A stretch of DNA of 64,000 nt from Capitulum mitella (taxonomy: Eukaryota > Arthropoda > Thecostraca > Pollicipedomorpha > Pollicipedidae), in the NCBI GenBank assembly GCA_030062745.1, contig CP099843.1, positions 6,077,001-6,141,000 on the forward strand, in the 5' to 3' direction. Each line of letters starts with the position of its first letter. The first letter of the stretch is position 1. The position numbers and the translations under genes were made by a program. The notes beneath the pieces were generated by a model that saw only the letters and a list, made by a program, of their open reading frames with translations, made no database searches and was not told where the DNA came from. Positions 1 to 10,780 of this stretch are shown here, one piece after another.

Positions 1-1366
1 GGGTCCTTTCAGGGCGTAGCAAGGGAGGGGGTGAAGGGGGCCGTCGCCCTCTTCCCCTTAAGGGAAAGATAAAAATGGAGGTGCCGGAGTGCCCTCAATT
101 TTTCCCCATTTTTCCTTTCAAGGCCTCCTTGATCCCTTTGAGAGCTTACAGGATCCTCAAATATGGTTCCTGAAACCCTTGGCGGGCCCTCCATGTTGCA
201 AGGGGAGGCCCGTAGGAGAAATCTTGAAGATAAAACTGGCCCTTGATGCTGCAGGAGGCCCCCTGGCGCTATAGGAGACCCCCTTGATACTATAGGAAAC
301 CCTTTGAAGCTGTTGGAGGCATCCCTTGCGCTGTTAAAGGCCCCTTGTGTTACAGGAGGCCCTTGCAAATGATAAGGCCCCTTTTTAGGTTATGAGAGGC
401 CACCTCAGCACTTTTTGTTGGAAGTCCCTTTGGGCTGAGGAGGCCCCCTTGGGGTGAAGTGCTCCTTGGCCGATTCCCGGCTACGTGCCTTTTACATGAC
501 GTTTTTAGCAAAACTGTTAATGTAGATCAGCCAGTAGCTTTACCTTGTGGTTCACAACCAGTGCAGAGGTCGTTTTACATTCTCTCTGCCGAGTTAGTTA
601 TCGCACTGAGAACAGAGTGGTGGGAAACGTAACAATGGTTTCATTCAAGCACCACTTTTCACTCATTCCATTTACTCATGCATCCATACACCACAACGCC
701 GAGGTCGCGGCCGCGGCCGAGGTCCGGGTAAGAACGCCTAAGACGGGGGTCGTGCTGACCAGGTGTGCAGCAGAGGACGGACGGGGGCCTGATGGACTCA
801 TCCACCACTGAAGATCGCGCCGGCGGAGCCAGCAGGGACGCCGCGCGGACGGTCTCGTTGTCCGGGCGACGCTGAGGGCGTAGGCCGTGCCCGCGGCCTC
901 AGGGCCGCCGACGCTGTCGATCGCGGGCCGGCCAGGCCGCCGCTGGCCGCCGAGCGGCGGCCGGCTCTGCCGTCGAAACCGATAGGCTTCGATCCGCGCG
1001 GATGATCCGGCTGCGCGTCGCCGCGGAGCGCGTTCGGAGCGAATGCATCGGCGACTCGGCTCCGAGCCGCAGCATTACAGGGGATCAGTCCGTCCCCGGC
1101 CAACGCCGCGCCGCCGCTTCTGGAAACGGCGCCGCCCGGTGGCCGCATCGGCTGATGCGAAGACGAGCCGGTTAATGCATGTGTCCCGGCGTCATATTCC
1201 AGCCACCGTAAAACATCCCGGACGTTCGTGGCCGGAATGATCGCCTTCCGTCGAATGCCAAATCGGATAAAAAACGCTTAGAACGATTTGTACGAATTTG
1301 TCTGGTCGAAGTATTGAACAAGTTCTTGAATATGTGATGCGGCTCAAATGGTTGTAAATTACCCTG
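1..1366 (+). repeat. Repeat A, copy 1 (hAT-like end, GC-rich body)
   Basis: This segment is nearly identical to 31250-32614; I see only scattered single-base differences. A hAT-type end, CAGGGCGTAGCAAGG, begins at base 10, directly after ggtccttt. Bases 130-480 are degenerate units of about 22 bp with a GGAGGCCCCTTG core. Bases 690-1245 are very rich in CpG. Short open frames occur on both strands in both copies, but none resembles a known protein. Element B is inserted at the same base (TTAA at 1367) in both copies, so A and B were copied together. Confidence 0.75.
690..1245. other. CpG-rich tract inside repeat A
   Basis: The tract is packed with CG dinucleotides (gcggccgcggccg near 705, and the GCC/CGG-rich run at 880-960), unlike the AT-richer flanks. 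A second copy lies at 31938-32493. It could be a captured promoter or first exon carried by the repeat, or simply repeat body that has escaped methylation-driven CpG decay. I see no TATA box or recognisable coding sequence. Confidence 0.5.
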
Positions 1367-1758
1367 TTAACCCGTTCCCGACAGGGGAGGGGCAGTTGAC
1401 CCCCCTGAGGTTTTTCTAGAACTGCGAGAGAAAAACAAACACAGAGTCATGAAACTTTGTGTACCTTTTACTTGACCATTTTTACATCTTGTGTCAAAAT
1501 TTTGACCTCAGGTCAAGTCAGATGTCTGACCTAGGTCAAGTCAAACGTATCTTTTCCAAAGAAGTTTAGCGCCCTGTAACTTTTTTAGGAAACAAAATAT
1601 CACAATAATACTTCCGGGGATTAGTCTTCTTGACAGATGCAACAAATCTGCTATCTCAGATTTTTCGGAATTCTCTGGGTCATCGACCTAAGGTCAAGAC
1701 AATTTTTAAGACATGTCGTCGGTTTTTTCGGAAATTGACGAGTTTCTCAAACATTTTT
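1367..1758 (+). mobile_element. TTAA element B, copy 1 (5' part, cut by assembly gap)
   Basis: The element starts TTAACCCG, then GGGG-rich sequence and CAGTTGACC. It matches 32615-33000 almost base for base and stops where the Ns begin. Compared with the full 1206 bp copy, about 810 bp should lie in the gap, more than its 500 Ns. Non-coding; piggyBac-type ends. Confidence 0.8.
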
Positions 1759-2258
1759 NNNNNNNNNNNNNNNNNNNNNNNNNNNNNNNNNNNNNNNNNN
1801 NNNNNNNNNNNNNNNNNNNNNNNNNNNNNNNNNNNNNNNNNNNNNNNNNNNNNNNNNNNNNNNNNNNNNNNNNNNNNNNNNNNNNNNNNNNNNNNNNNNN
1901 NNNNNNNNNNNNNNNNNNNNNNNNNNNNNNNNNNNNNNNNNNNNNNNNNNNNNNNNNNNNNNNNNNNNNNNNNNNNNNNNNNNNNNNNNNNNNNNNNNNN
2001 NNNNNNNNNNNNNNNNNNNNNNNNNNNNNNNNNNNNNNNNNNNNNNNNNNNNNNNNNNNNNNNNNNNNNNNNNNNNNNNNNNNNNNNNNNNNNNNNNNNN
2101 NNNNNNNNNNNNNNNNNNNNNNNNNNNNNNNNNNNNNNNNNNNNNNNNNNNNNNNNNNNNNNNNNNNNNNNNNNNNNNNNNNNNNNNNNNNNNNNNNNNN
2201 NNNNNNNNNNNNNNNNNNNNNNNNNNNNNNNNNNNNNNNNNNNNNNNNNNNNNNNNNN
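1759..2258. other. Assembly gap (500 N)
   Basis: Exactly 500 unknown bases, probably a placeholder length. The left side is element B, interrupted. The right side is unrelated sequence leading into the transposase-like gene. Confidence 0.98.
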
Positions 2259-2482
2259 AAACCTTGATCGGTGCCGGTAAACGATACCTCGCAGCGAAGC
2301 GCTTTGTTGTCATCAGAGAGCGGTCGAATCAGACAGACACGTCAGAAGAGTAGCGCGCTGGTCCCTGGACTGTGGCGTGGTGACCAGAGATTTAGTACTC
2401 GGGTGTGTTCCGTCAGCATTCGGATCGCACGGAGTGACATTCTGTGACATTCTGTGACAGTGACATTCTGAACTGAGCTAAA

Positions 2483-2857
2483 ATGAGTAATCCAGGACCA
2501 TCAACAAGACAGAGGACGAAACACCCTCTGATGCAAACAGGCCCGGACGCTCGTCCCATAAACCAGCTACCGTGGAAAAGAGAAGTGGATGCCTTTTACG
2601 TGAAGACACGGAGTGAAACGACAACGCCTTCTGGAAAGACGCGGACAAAACGAGAAATAGCAAAAGCAGTCAAGGACGCCATAGTAGACATCTGGGACAA
2701 AGCCAGTCTTATTACGTGGATACCAGTGGGCGACGGAGAGGCGTCCCAAATGGGTGATACGTCGGCTAAGACCGAGAGAGAGATGTCAAATGTTATTTCG
2801 GAGAACAGGATAACTCAGAACGTAGAAAGACTGGCCATAACGGGGAGAACCTCATGA
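2483..2857 (+). pseudogene. N-terminal part of CxxH transposase-like gene
   Basis: The 124-residue frame starts ATGAGTAATCCAGG after a short run of gtgacattct repeats. It includes KREIAKAVKDAIVDIWDKAS (about residues 50-70) and ends with NRITQNVERL. This is the helical N-terminal region I associate with a widespread family of uncharacterised arthropod, hemichordate and cnidarian proteins encoded by repeats. The frame ends at 2857, and the next part of the same protein continues in another frame from about 2840, so a frameshift breaks the gene here. Family assignment is from memory of sequence pattern; no name is known to me. Confidence 0.5.
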
Positions 2858-3168
2858 AATGGTCTTCGAAACGCGAACGGGGCAAGGGTCGAAAGTTCGT
2901 GAATATACAGCGAGAGTACGATGGCTTATTTGGCATCATGTGGTGCCGATGCGATCTTGCTGATGTCCCCTGTGGCACGTGCCCAGCTTCTAAAAGGGTG
3001 CAAGCTCAAGAAGTAGCTTTCCTCAAAGACCAGCGAGGAGAGAAAAAGCTCCACATAGGCGGCGCTGACCGGAAGACAACTGAGGAAAATGTCCGAAGGC
3101 AGAAGAGAAGGGGGAAAAGAATGAAACTAGCGGGAGAGACAGAAGAGGGACAGGCAGCACGATGCTGA
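2854..3168 (+). pseudogene. Cysteine-rich middle part of the same gene
   Basis: This frame is shifted relative to the first part. It reads YDGLFGIMWCRCDLADVPC followed by GTCPASKRVQAQEVAFLKDQ, which gives a CRC-C-C cluster (a possible zinc-binding unit) and a basic tail (VRRQKRRGKRMK). In relatives I recall, a CKC...CSCP cluster followed by an AFLxDQR segment lies between the N-terminal helices and the long C-terminal domain, which fits this order. The reading then returns to the first frame before 3150, so a second frameshift is needed to link it to the 499-residue part. Confidence 0.5.
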
Positions 3169-3340
3169 GGAAAGGCAACTGACCGAAGGGGATGCAGATG
3201 ACAACGATGATAGCAGTGAAAAGTGTCAGACGGGTGATACGGAGGCAGCTGATACAAGCCGCTCTTATTCACCTAGTTCCGATGATGACGCGGACGATGT
3301 CGCCGTACAGAACCGACATCAGCTTCCGAATTTTTCGCGG

Positions 3341-4840
3341 ATGTGTCATCGGTACGGTATCTCTGATCGCTCCACGGCTTGCTTGCTGAACGCAGCTTTG
3401 GTTGATTATGGGATAATCACAGAGCACAACAAGGCTGAGCTGACAGACCGCAGCAAAATCCAGCGGCAGAGAGACAAATGGGGTAAAGAAGAGGTGGTTG
3501 AAAGCTCATTGCAAAACCGACGTGACCGCTTAGCAGGATTCTATTACGACGGTAGGGAGGACAAGACGCTGCAGAAAGTTGGTAAGAAATTGACGTTTGC
3601 CAAAGAACTGCACGAGCTAGTGGTTGCTGAGTCCGGCCATCGGTATGTCGATCACGTGTCTCCAAATAGCGGAAGTGCTGCAGATATCGCGAAGGAGTTG
3701 CTGGACGTGATATGGGACAACGATGCGCATCCAGTGGTGCTTGGATCAGACGGCATAGCGGTAAATATCGGCCGCAACAGTGGTGTGAACAGGCGAATCG
3801 AACTGGGTGTAGGCCGTCCGCTCCAGCAAGCTATATGCGGCATCCACATCAACGAACTGACGCTGAGACATGTGTTCAAGGATGCTGATGGTGGAACGAG
3901 TGGTCCAGCATCCTTCCACGGACCAGCTGGCAAAGCCTTTCAGAGAGATCTGACCACACTGCCTTTGGCTAAGTTTGAGCCATCGCTAGTTCCTTCAATT
4001 CCGGTAGAAGTTCGAAATGAGATGAGCAAAGATCAGCAATACCTGCATGACATGAGTAGGGCCGTCCAGGCAGGACCAGAAGGTGTTACCCAGTGTTTGT
4101 TGGCCTTAGAACCAGGGGCCATCCATCAAGCCCGTTGGGTTACACTTGCAAATAGAGTACTCAGACTGTACCTGTCCACAGAGGCTCCAGCACTAGCGCT
4201 TGTACGGCAAGTACATTTTATACTAAACCAGTACGGCCCCGGATGGTTCAGGTACAGACTTCATTCAAATATCAGCGACGGATTGAAGAACCTGTTCTTT
4301 CTGATATCGCTGTCAAGAAAGCTGCCGGAGAGAGGCCGTAACATCACGCAAAAGGTGCTTCAGCGCAACTGGTTCTGGGCCCACAGTGAGCATGTCCTGA
4401 TCGCCATGCTGGCCGACGATCAGCAGGAGAACAGGATGCTGGCGGTAGAGCGCATAAGGAGATGTCGAACCAGAAGATGCCAGGACCAGGATCCAGATGG
4501 CATACGCCAGTTCGTTATCCCTGACATCAGCTTCCATACCGAGGAGTACCACCACATGATTGACTGGCAAGGTACAACGGAGCCACCTTTGGTCATGGAA
4601 ATGTCAGACGAGACCATAGCGGCTGTTGTGGAAGCACCAATGGACTTCAGTGACTTTCCCTGCCACTCCCAAGGGGTCGAACGATGGGTGAAAGAAGTCA
4701 CACAAACGGCAGAGAAGAAGGCGGGACACAGTGGACGTCATGCACTGATACTGGCAAAAGCCCGGTCCAGGACTGATCTGCCAGTGATGGACACGAGGAG
4801 GGACTTCTATGACGGGCTTCGAGTGACAAGTGACCGCTGA
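3341..4840 (+). CDS. CxxH-motif transposase-like protein, C-terminal 499 residues
   Basis: The 499-codon frame is uninterrupted. The same frame is also open upstream from about 3150 through an acidic linker, so the ATG at 3341 is probably internal. Visible landmarks are a strand ending in VVLGSDG (D137), CGIHINEL (C166, H169), GALxHxxRW-like GAIHQARW (R265, W266), and CHSQGVERWVKEVT (E447). An Asp strand, then CxxH, then RW, then a late Glu is the order seen in RNase H-fold transposases of the hAT/MULE/P type. I infer a DDE/D-type transposase, or a domesticated one, but have not shown it. An AATAAA follows at 4892. No terminal inverted repeats were found, because the left side is cut by the assembly gap. 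Alternative: a remnant of an unnamed transposon superfamily. Confidence 0.55.
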   Translation: MCHRYGISDRSTACLLNAALVDYGIITEHNKAELTDRSKIQRQRDKWGKEEVVESSLQNRRDRLAGFYYDGREDKTLQKVGKKLTFAKELHELVVAESGHRYVDHVSPNSGSAADIAKELLDVIWDNDAHPVVLGSDGIAVNIGRNSGVNRRIELGVGRPLQQAICGIHINELTLRHVFKDADGGTSGPASFHGPAGKAFQRDLTTLPLAKFEPSLVPSIPVEVRNEMSKDQQYLHDMSRAVQAGPEGVTQCLLALEPGAIHQARWVTLANRVLRLYLSTEAPALALVRQVHFILNQYGPGWFRYRLHSNISDGLKNLFFLISLSRKLPERGRNITQKVLQRNWFWAHSEHVLIAMLADDQQENRMLAVERIRRCRTRRCQDQDPDGIRQFVIPDISFHTEEYHHMIDWQGTTEPPLVMEMSDETIAAVVEAPMDFSDFPCHSQGVERWVKEVTQTAEKKAGHSGRHALILAKARSRTDLPVMDTRRDFYDGLRVTSDR

Positions 4841-4891
4841 GGCTGGTTTATTAGTGTCAGTGGAGTTTGTTGTGGAATGTCATTCATCACA

Positions 4892-4897
4892 AATAAA
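4892..4897 (+). terminator. Possible polyadenylation signal
   Basis: AATAAA lies 52 bp after the stop codon of the transposase-like frame, on the same strand. Confidence 0.4.
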
Positions 4898-4944
4898 TAG
4901 TCCTGGTTTAACGTTGTGTCTGGGATGGCATTTCATGAATGGTG

Positions 4945-4957
4945 AAGATAATAATGA

Positions 4958-4988
<31 letters not shown>

Positions 4989-5003
4989 GATGACGATGAC
5001 AAT
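4945..5003. repeat. GAT/ATG trinucleotide microsatellite
   Basis: Imperfect (GAT)n with GAC and GGT interruptions, just after the transposase-like gene. The Asp- and Met-rich frames across it are artefacts. Confidence 0.9.
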
Positions 5004-5494
5004 TATGATATGTTTCGATGGTTGCCGACATGACGCAAACAGCGTTTGTTCGGTGCATGCGCTAAACGCCGAAAATTATCACTCACAGGATTCACATAGA
5101 CTTATGAAGGGTTACCTTCTTGTGCACAATGTTTAGAGCAATGGAGACTTCAACGCCTAGAAGGCGTATTCCTGGTCCCAAAAATGCTTCGTGCGCCCTA
5201 TCTAAAATATTTTAAATATTTTTTTGGCCCTCATTTTTCTTGTTTTCACATTCACGCGCACGCGTTTTGACCCCTAAGAAGTTGATTTATTTTTTTCGAT
5301 CCACCCTAGTAAGCATTACGCCATGCAAATGTGGGTGGCATTAGCAATAGGCTGCCGTACCATTGTCCTGAACTTCTGTATGTTCAGTGGAAATGCACAC
5401 CCAATGAAAATATTTTTTACCTCTCCACGAGCATTATGACCTCAGATTCTGCTTAAATGCGAAGCTTAGTATTCTAGGCACAGGCTTCTCACTT
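5004..5494. other. No feature recognised
   Basis: AT-rich sequence with no convincing coding. It holds only a small hairpin, CGCC-TAGAA-GGCG, near 5157. Confidence 0.5.
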
Positions 5495-5880
5495 CTCATA
5501 ACTCCAGAAATCCACGTAGTTGGCACGCCATATTGGCAGCAAAAGATGTGCAATGAAAAAATAGCCCGACCCCAGACGTTTTGTGCCTTGTAAACATTAC
5601 AACTTCGCCAAAATAATCGCATGAAGCGATCGAGATACCCACCGCCTCCACAACTAACCAGATCTCGAAGCATGGAGCATCTTTTCGAGACAGATCAACG
5701 TCAGCCCCCAAGGATCGACGGTTCAGAAGGCTTCGTGAAATATGACGTAACCGAAAGATTAACTAAACGCAGCAGTCTCGAAACTCGAAATACATAGGTT
5801 AACACTGGCAATGAAACGGAACAGGGAGGTGGACTGGGACCGAGCAAGGACAGGCATGAGTGTCTGGAAGGGGCAAGAGC
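5495..5880 (-). repeat. Repeat C, copy 1
   Basis: This is the inverted, diverged counterpart of 14664-15036. Shared landmarks are taactccagaaatccacg, the sequence around ggatcgacggttcagaagg, and the flank reading tctggaagg next to repeat D. In both places C abuts the same end of D, so C+D moved or duplicated as a unit, or C is part of the element. Confidence 0.7.
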
Positions 5881-7580
5881 GGGTCCAGGATTTCGATAGG
5901 GGGGAAATGGGGGCTCCTCTCCCGGCCTTGGTCGGGAGGGGAGCGTTTTGTTGCGTTTTGTTTCCCTACAAAGTGGCCGAAATATGACAAGAGCGGTGGG
6001 ATTTTAGGCGGGTGCATCCCTCCTTCTACTTGAAATGTCATTTCTGTTGCCTAGGAGCCCCTCTGCTCCGTCGTAACTTATTGAGACTTTTGTTAGCTTT
6101 TTGGTGGAATATTGGCCTCTGGGGAACATACTGCCGTCTCATGGGCCTCTGACAGTTACAGAAGACCTTTTGGCGGTTTTGGGGCCCCTGCGCAGTGTCA
6201 TGGGCCCCCTGAACGTCTCCGGTAGTCTCCATGGCTGCATCAAGTGTCTCCCTCTGTTACATCGGGTATATCTAGCAGTTTTAAGTCTTTCAAACCGTAT
6301 CAGGGGCCTATGTTTGAGCTTCAGGGGCCTCACTGGCAGTCTCAGGGGATCTTTGCAGTACCAGAAGCCCGTGTAACACAGTCAAGGGCAGAGACGCAGC
6401 CAGCCTAAAATTTCGGAGGGTCCTCGTCCAGCGGCGACCACCTCACTTCATGTGGTCCCCATGGGCAAAAACATTTAAACATAAAGTTTCACAAGAGGCT
6501 CGCAGAGGAATACAGCCGACCCAAATTTTGGGAGTTGCATGGCCGATGGTGAGCCCGTATCTTATGACTGCGACCTCAGAATAAAACAGGTCGTGAAAAT
6601 TTTACGACACTTGCGGTTCCTAAACGTCATTAGTTACAACCAGCAAGCTCTTCTCTGACTGTCGATGATTGCACCAAAAACGTTTTTTTACCGGGGGCCT
6701 CCACAATTCTCAGGGTGCTCCTCCGCAGGACGTCAGTAGGCTCCTCTACACGCCAGGGGCCTCTCCACAGGCCGTAAACGAATCCCTCTACAGGCCGGCA
6801 GGGGCCTACAGATGGGGCCCGTCAGAAAGGGCCCTCTCATGCCGACAGGGACCAGCTACAGGCAACCAGAAGGCCCTTTCCGACCGGCAGGGGGCCCTTG
6901 CAGGCTGGCAGGGCCCCGTAAAACTGCAGAGGGTCTCTCCACAGGCTAGCAGGGACCCGAAGGCTGGCAGGTGCTCACAGGCCGCTAGGGAGCCTTACAG
7001 ACTGGCAGTCCTTAAAGGCTGTCACCGGCCTCGCACAGGCTGGCAGGGATACTACAGACCGACAGTGGGTCCCCTACAGGTCAATAGGGGTCCCTCTATG
7101 GGTTTGGACCTCTTTAAACAGTCTTATGAACCCTTTGTCGTGTTGAGATCCCTCTTGCGTTCCCAGGGACTCGGGGCTCGTATGCCATTCCAGGGGCCCC
7201 TCTGCCGTCATACAGGCTCAGTCCTCATCTTGGCTGTCTCAGGAGCCCTGGAATCTGTAAGGGCCTTGTAAGCCCCTGTAAGGACCCCTTTTGGCGGTCT
7301 CAGGGGAAATCTGCCATGTTGGGGCCCTGTTATGGTCTCAAGGACCCTTTGGGAGTTTCAGGGGCCGTTCCATGCATCTCAGGGGTTGTCTAACCCCCCC
7401 CCCCCGAGGCTCCCTGACTGCATCAAAACTTTTTTATCTTCTTATGAAGAACTTTTTCACAGACCCCATAAAACTCAAATTGAGCCCCTTCGGGACCCAT
7501 TTGAGTCTAAGACGGACCCCTCAGGGGCCAGCCCCAGAGGCGCCCCTTCTCGATTGGTTATTGGAGCTTAGGGGCGCACC
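5881..7580 (-). repeat. Repeat D, copy 1 (minus), with M-type block
   Basis: The copy begins with a hAT-type end, CAAGAGCGGGTCCAGG, and an interior of degenerate 20-27 bp units built on GGGGCCCCTG...CAGTCTCAGG. A second type of unit (CAGGCCGGCAGGGGCC) fills 6700-7090, starting beyond a CAGCCAGCC end at about 6385, and corresponds to nested repeat M. The far end (7480-7580) is truncated. Long open frames here are by-products of the low-complexity GC-rich units and not genes. Confidence 0.7.
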
Positions 7581-8240
7581 GACTTCAAGGTCTTTTGTGG
7601 ATGTTCTTTCGCTCTTGAGTTTTAAGAGAAAAAATGGCAAACGCGAGTGATTAGAGCTATTGGGTGCATGGAGTTGGCCGAAAGGCAAGCTAAAAAGCAG
7701 TAGTGCTTATTATTCGATACGAGCTGTTATCCTTCAGTGCTATATGAACAGCGCACGACTGGCCCCTAAACCCAGGAAGCTGCGGCTGCGCGTGTAGGGC
7801 GTGCAAATCTAGAATGTCAGCCGGGGGCTTCCCGTCACACGAGCAGTCCGTCGCAGACAAACGGCAGAGTCAGAGTCATAGGAGTCATATGCTGTCGAGA
7901 TTGGTCTTATGGTTACTTCCAATTGAAGTCGGAGTTCACTCCCGAATGAGTCGACCTCTGGCTTGTGAAACTGAAATAGACTCCTTCGAAAATTTGCGTG
8001 GGTTGGAGTCGGAGTTTGGTCAACGGTATTGGCTTCAAACATGGGCGAGTCAAATGAAAGAAAAATGCGAGTAAAAAAAAAATCCCCTGTTCTGATGTCT
8101 CCTTTGGGTACGTTCAGCATATGTAACGCTTCACGTTTGCCTTCTCGTTATCCAAATTCATGTTCAATGAAGGTCATTGTAGATCACAGCGTGGTTCATA
8201 TAGCTACCCGTTGCCACTGGAATCGACCCCATTTGAATCG
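7581..8240. other. No gene; unassigned sequence
   Basis: I see no coding, RNA gene or element end. GAGTCGGAGTC-like words begin to appear from about 7870. Confidence 0.4.
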
Positions 8241-8560
8241 TTTCGTAAACCAGGCGACGTCGCCTTGAGTCGGAGCCGGGATCGAGTGAAAATTGGGTTA
8301 AGCTGTTCAGAGTCAGAGCAGGGATCAAACCAATGCGTTGTGAATCCGGAGCGGTCTGGCCCAAGCAAAGGACCCGAACGCACACCTTGACTTGGGCTCC
8401 AGGACTGGGGTCTCGGACTCCTGTAATGCAAAGGTGGACTAGTGTCTCGAACTTGGACTCAGGCGATGGATCTTGGACTCTGATCTCGGTCTCGGACTTG
8501 ACCTTGATCTCGGACCTGTAGCTTTATCCTGAACTCAGATCTCAGACTGGCATTTATTTA
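8241..8560. repeat. Degenerate GACTCGGACT minisatellite
   Basis: Short imperfect words of the type ggactcggacttggactc and ggtctcggac recur on one strand up to the mariner's left end. Frames through it (SNLDSGDGSWTLISVSDL) are artefacts. Confidence 0.6.
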
Positions 8561-8572
8561 TACTGTGACCTA

Positions 8573-9864
8573 CGAGGGTGGGCTGAAAAGTTCATAGGCT
8601 GACTCGGAAGGAGTTATGCCACAGCAGTGAAACTTGGTATGCATTAATTTCAACCTTTTGTGATACTAACGGCATTGTTTCTTTCAGATCAACTGACGAT
8701 GATTGAGTGATTCAAGATTTTGAAAAGTAGAACCAGAGACATTTTGTGACTATGGATAAAATTTGGCACCGTGGTGTTCTCAAATATCTGCAGAAAAAGG
8801 GGTTAACCCCCAAGGACATTCACGCCGACATGGTTGCTACATTAGGGGATGATGCTCCAGCTTTATCAATTGTGCAAAAGTGGGCAGGTGAATTCAAGAG
8901 GGATAGGGAGAGCCTTGAAGATGACCCAAGGTCCGGACGTCCTGCCACAGCAACCACCCAAGAAAACATCGACCGTGTTCATCACATGGTGATGGATGAC
9001 AGACGTTTAACTGTTAATCAGATAGCTAATACCGTAGCTATCTCCCGTGAACGAGTAGAGAATATTCTGCGCAAAGAACTAGGCATGTCAAAGGTTTCCG
9101 CTCGGTGGGTGCCACGCCTTTTGACGCCTGACCAAAAGCACACCAGGCTGGTCATGTCGCAGGAAAACTTGGCACTTTTTGAAGTAGATCCAACCAGTTT
9201 TCTTGAACGTTTCCTCACCCAAGATGAGTGTTGGGTCCACCACTTCGAGCCAGAGACCAAACGGCAGTCGATGCAGTGGAAACACCCCCCTTCTCCCGCT
9301 CCAGAGAAGGCCTAGGTGGTGTCGTCGGCAGGGGAGGTGATGGCCTTCGTCTTCTGGGAGGCAAAGGGCATTGTGTTCATTGATTACCCTCAGAAAGGAC
9401 AAACTATCAACGGAGAATACTATGCCAACTTGCTGAGGCAGCTGCGAAAGGCTGTCAAGTCAAAACGGCCTGGAAAACTGACGAAGGGGATCCTGTTTCA
9501 CTAGGACAATGCTCCTGCTCACAAGTCGGTGTTTGCAATGGCTGCTGTGCGTGACTGTGGCTTTCAACTGGTTGATCACTCCCATATTCTCCTGATTTGG
9601 CGCCATCTGACTATTTTCTGTTCCCAAACATGAAAAAACACTTGGCTGGGAAGCAGTACCGGACTAATAATGAGGTTATATCTGCTGTTGAGGATTTTTT
9701 AGCGATCAGGATGAGAGCTCCTATACCACCGGGATCCAAGCGCTGCAACACCGCTGGAAGGAGTGTGTGGATCGCAGGGGAGACTACGTTGAAAAATAAA
9801 CCATTTATGGTCTTATTCGACCAGTGCATCATTGTGAGCCTATGAACTTTTCAGCTCACCCTCG
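8573..9864 (+). mobile_element. Mariner-family DNA transposon, complete but dead
   Basis: Terminal inverted repeats begin CGAGGGTGGGCTGAAAAG on the left and CGAGGGTGAGCTGAAAAG on the right (reading inward), continuing TTCATAGGCT. They match at 27 of 28 bases. TA flanks both sides (8571-8572 and 9865-9866), as expected for Tc1/mariner target duplication. The total of 1292 bp is the usual full length. Both ends are intact and similar, so the insertion is not very old, although its transposase is disrupted. Confidence 0.95.
8746..9799 (+). pseudogene. Mariner transposase pseudogene
   Basis: The N-terminal half (residues 1-189) holds the paired helix-turn-helix DNA-binding region (SIVQKWAGEFKRDRESLEDD, then the RSGRP linker and VNQIANTVAISRERVENIL) and the first catalytic Asp in TQDECWVHHFEPETKRQSMQ. 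The reading continues in frame with VMAFVFWEAKG, interrupted by TAG codons at 9313 and 9502. DNAPAH follows the second stop and carries the second Asp. One base is missing near 9580, before LAPSDYFLFP, the conserved mariner block. Another frame change near 9705 precedes the tail QALQHRWKECVDRRGDYVEK, which ends at TAA 9797. Two stops and two frameshifts make it non-functional. Confidence 0.93.
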
Positions 9865-9866
9865 TA

Positions 9867-10131
9867 TACCTACGTTAAATTACTGACGTTAAGGCGGGCC
9901 AAAAAGTGTCCATGAGCAATTACGTGTCTCCTCTGAGGAAGACGACTAAGTATGTGATTTGCGTTTCAAGGAAAGGCAGGGGACCCGATGCTCTTTTCCA
10001 TCAACACTGCAGCACTTTTATGATTTTAGTGCCATTTATCGTGGATTGTACACTTGCGTACATACAATGCATTGTTATTGTCGTCTGGATCGAAATGATG
10101 CCTTTTCGTCAGAACTATCCATATATATAAA
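9867..10131. other. Unassigned flank of mariner
   Basis: No coding or repeat recognised between the mariner and the TA microsatellite. Confidence 0.4.
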
Positions 10132-10136
10132 TATCC

Positions 10137-10172
<36 letters not shown>

Positions 10173-10200
10173 ATATATATAAACCATCCATATATATGAA
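10132..10200. repeat. (TA)n microsatellite
   Basis: Imperfect TATA runs with CC interruptions. The Tyr/Ile-rich frames across it are artefacts. Confidence 0.9.
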
Positions 10201-10672
10201 CAGTACTTTGCAACGAGCGAGGCCGCAGGCCTAGTGAGTCGAGCGAGCGGAGCCGCAGTTCGCAGGCCACGTGCCAGCAATCGCTCGGAATTTTCAACTC
10301 TTACGCGCTGGTGCTAGAGCCTGCCGGCCGGCTGCCATCGGGACCTGAAGCGAATTTCGAACGTGAAGGTCGTGATCGACGTGAAGTTCGTGATCAGAGT
10401 TCACGATCAAATTCTAGCCACCGCCGAGGACAACGTAGACCTCAGAGTCGTGGAGTTCTTTTGCAATCGTAAACCTCGTCCACCTCTTAATACACAAACT
10501 ACGCTTTGGTTTATCATTCAGGTTTACAGGAGAGGGGCTGATGATACAGGGATTTTGTTCTCTTCCTTTCCACCTATGTGCAATGGCTGAACTTGCTTGT
10601 GAAGGTTCAGATGTACTTAACAGACCCTAGATGGCGTATAATGGCACTGTTATAAACCTTTGGGTCTTTCTT
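10201..10672. other. No gene recognised
   Basis: Moderately GC-rich sequence with short frames and no family resemblance. It could be the body of a retroelement whose tail follows, but I see no diagnostic motif. Confidence 0.35.
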
Positions 10673-10780
10673 CGTATGTGTTCGTTGCTAGCTGACCCGC
10701 CTAATTATGGAGGGTCGGAATAAATACGTATGTGTTCGTTGACAGCTGACCCGCCTACTTATGAAGAGTCGGAATAAATA
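10673..10780 (+). repeat. 54-bp tandem duplication ending in AATAAA
   Basis: Two copies (10673-10726, 10727-10780) of a unit starting cgtatgtgttcgttg, containing agctgacccgcct and ending ggaataaata. Each carries a polyadenylation-like AATAAA. Confidence 0.85.

Noticed and set aside
1630-2313. Open frames across the N run
   Set aside because: Artefacts of translating unknown bases.
6669-7271. 200-codon open frame rich in Gly/Arg/Gln
   Set aside because: Repeat M units with a length that keeps frames open; the same happens in other D/M copies in other frames.
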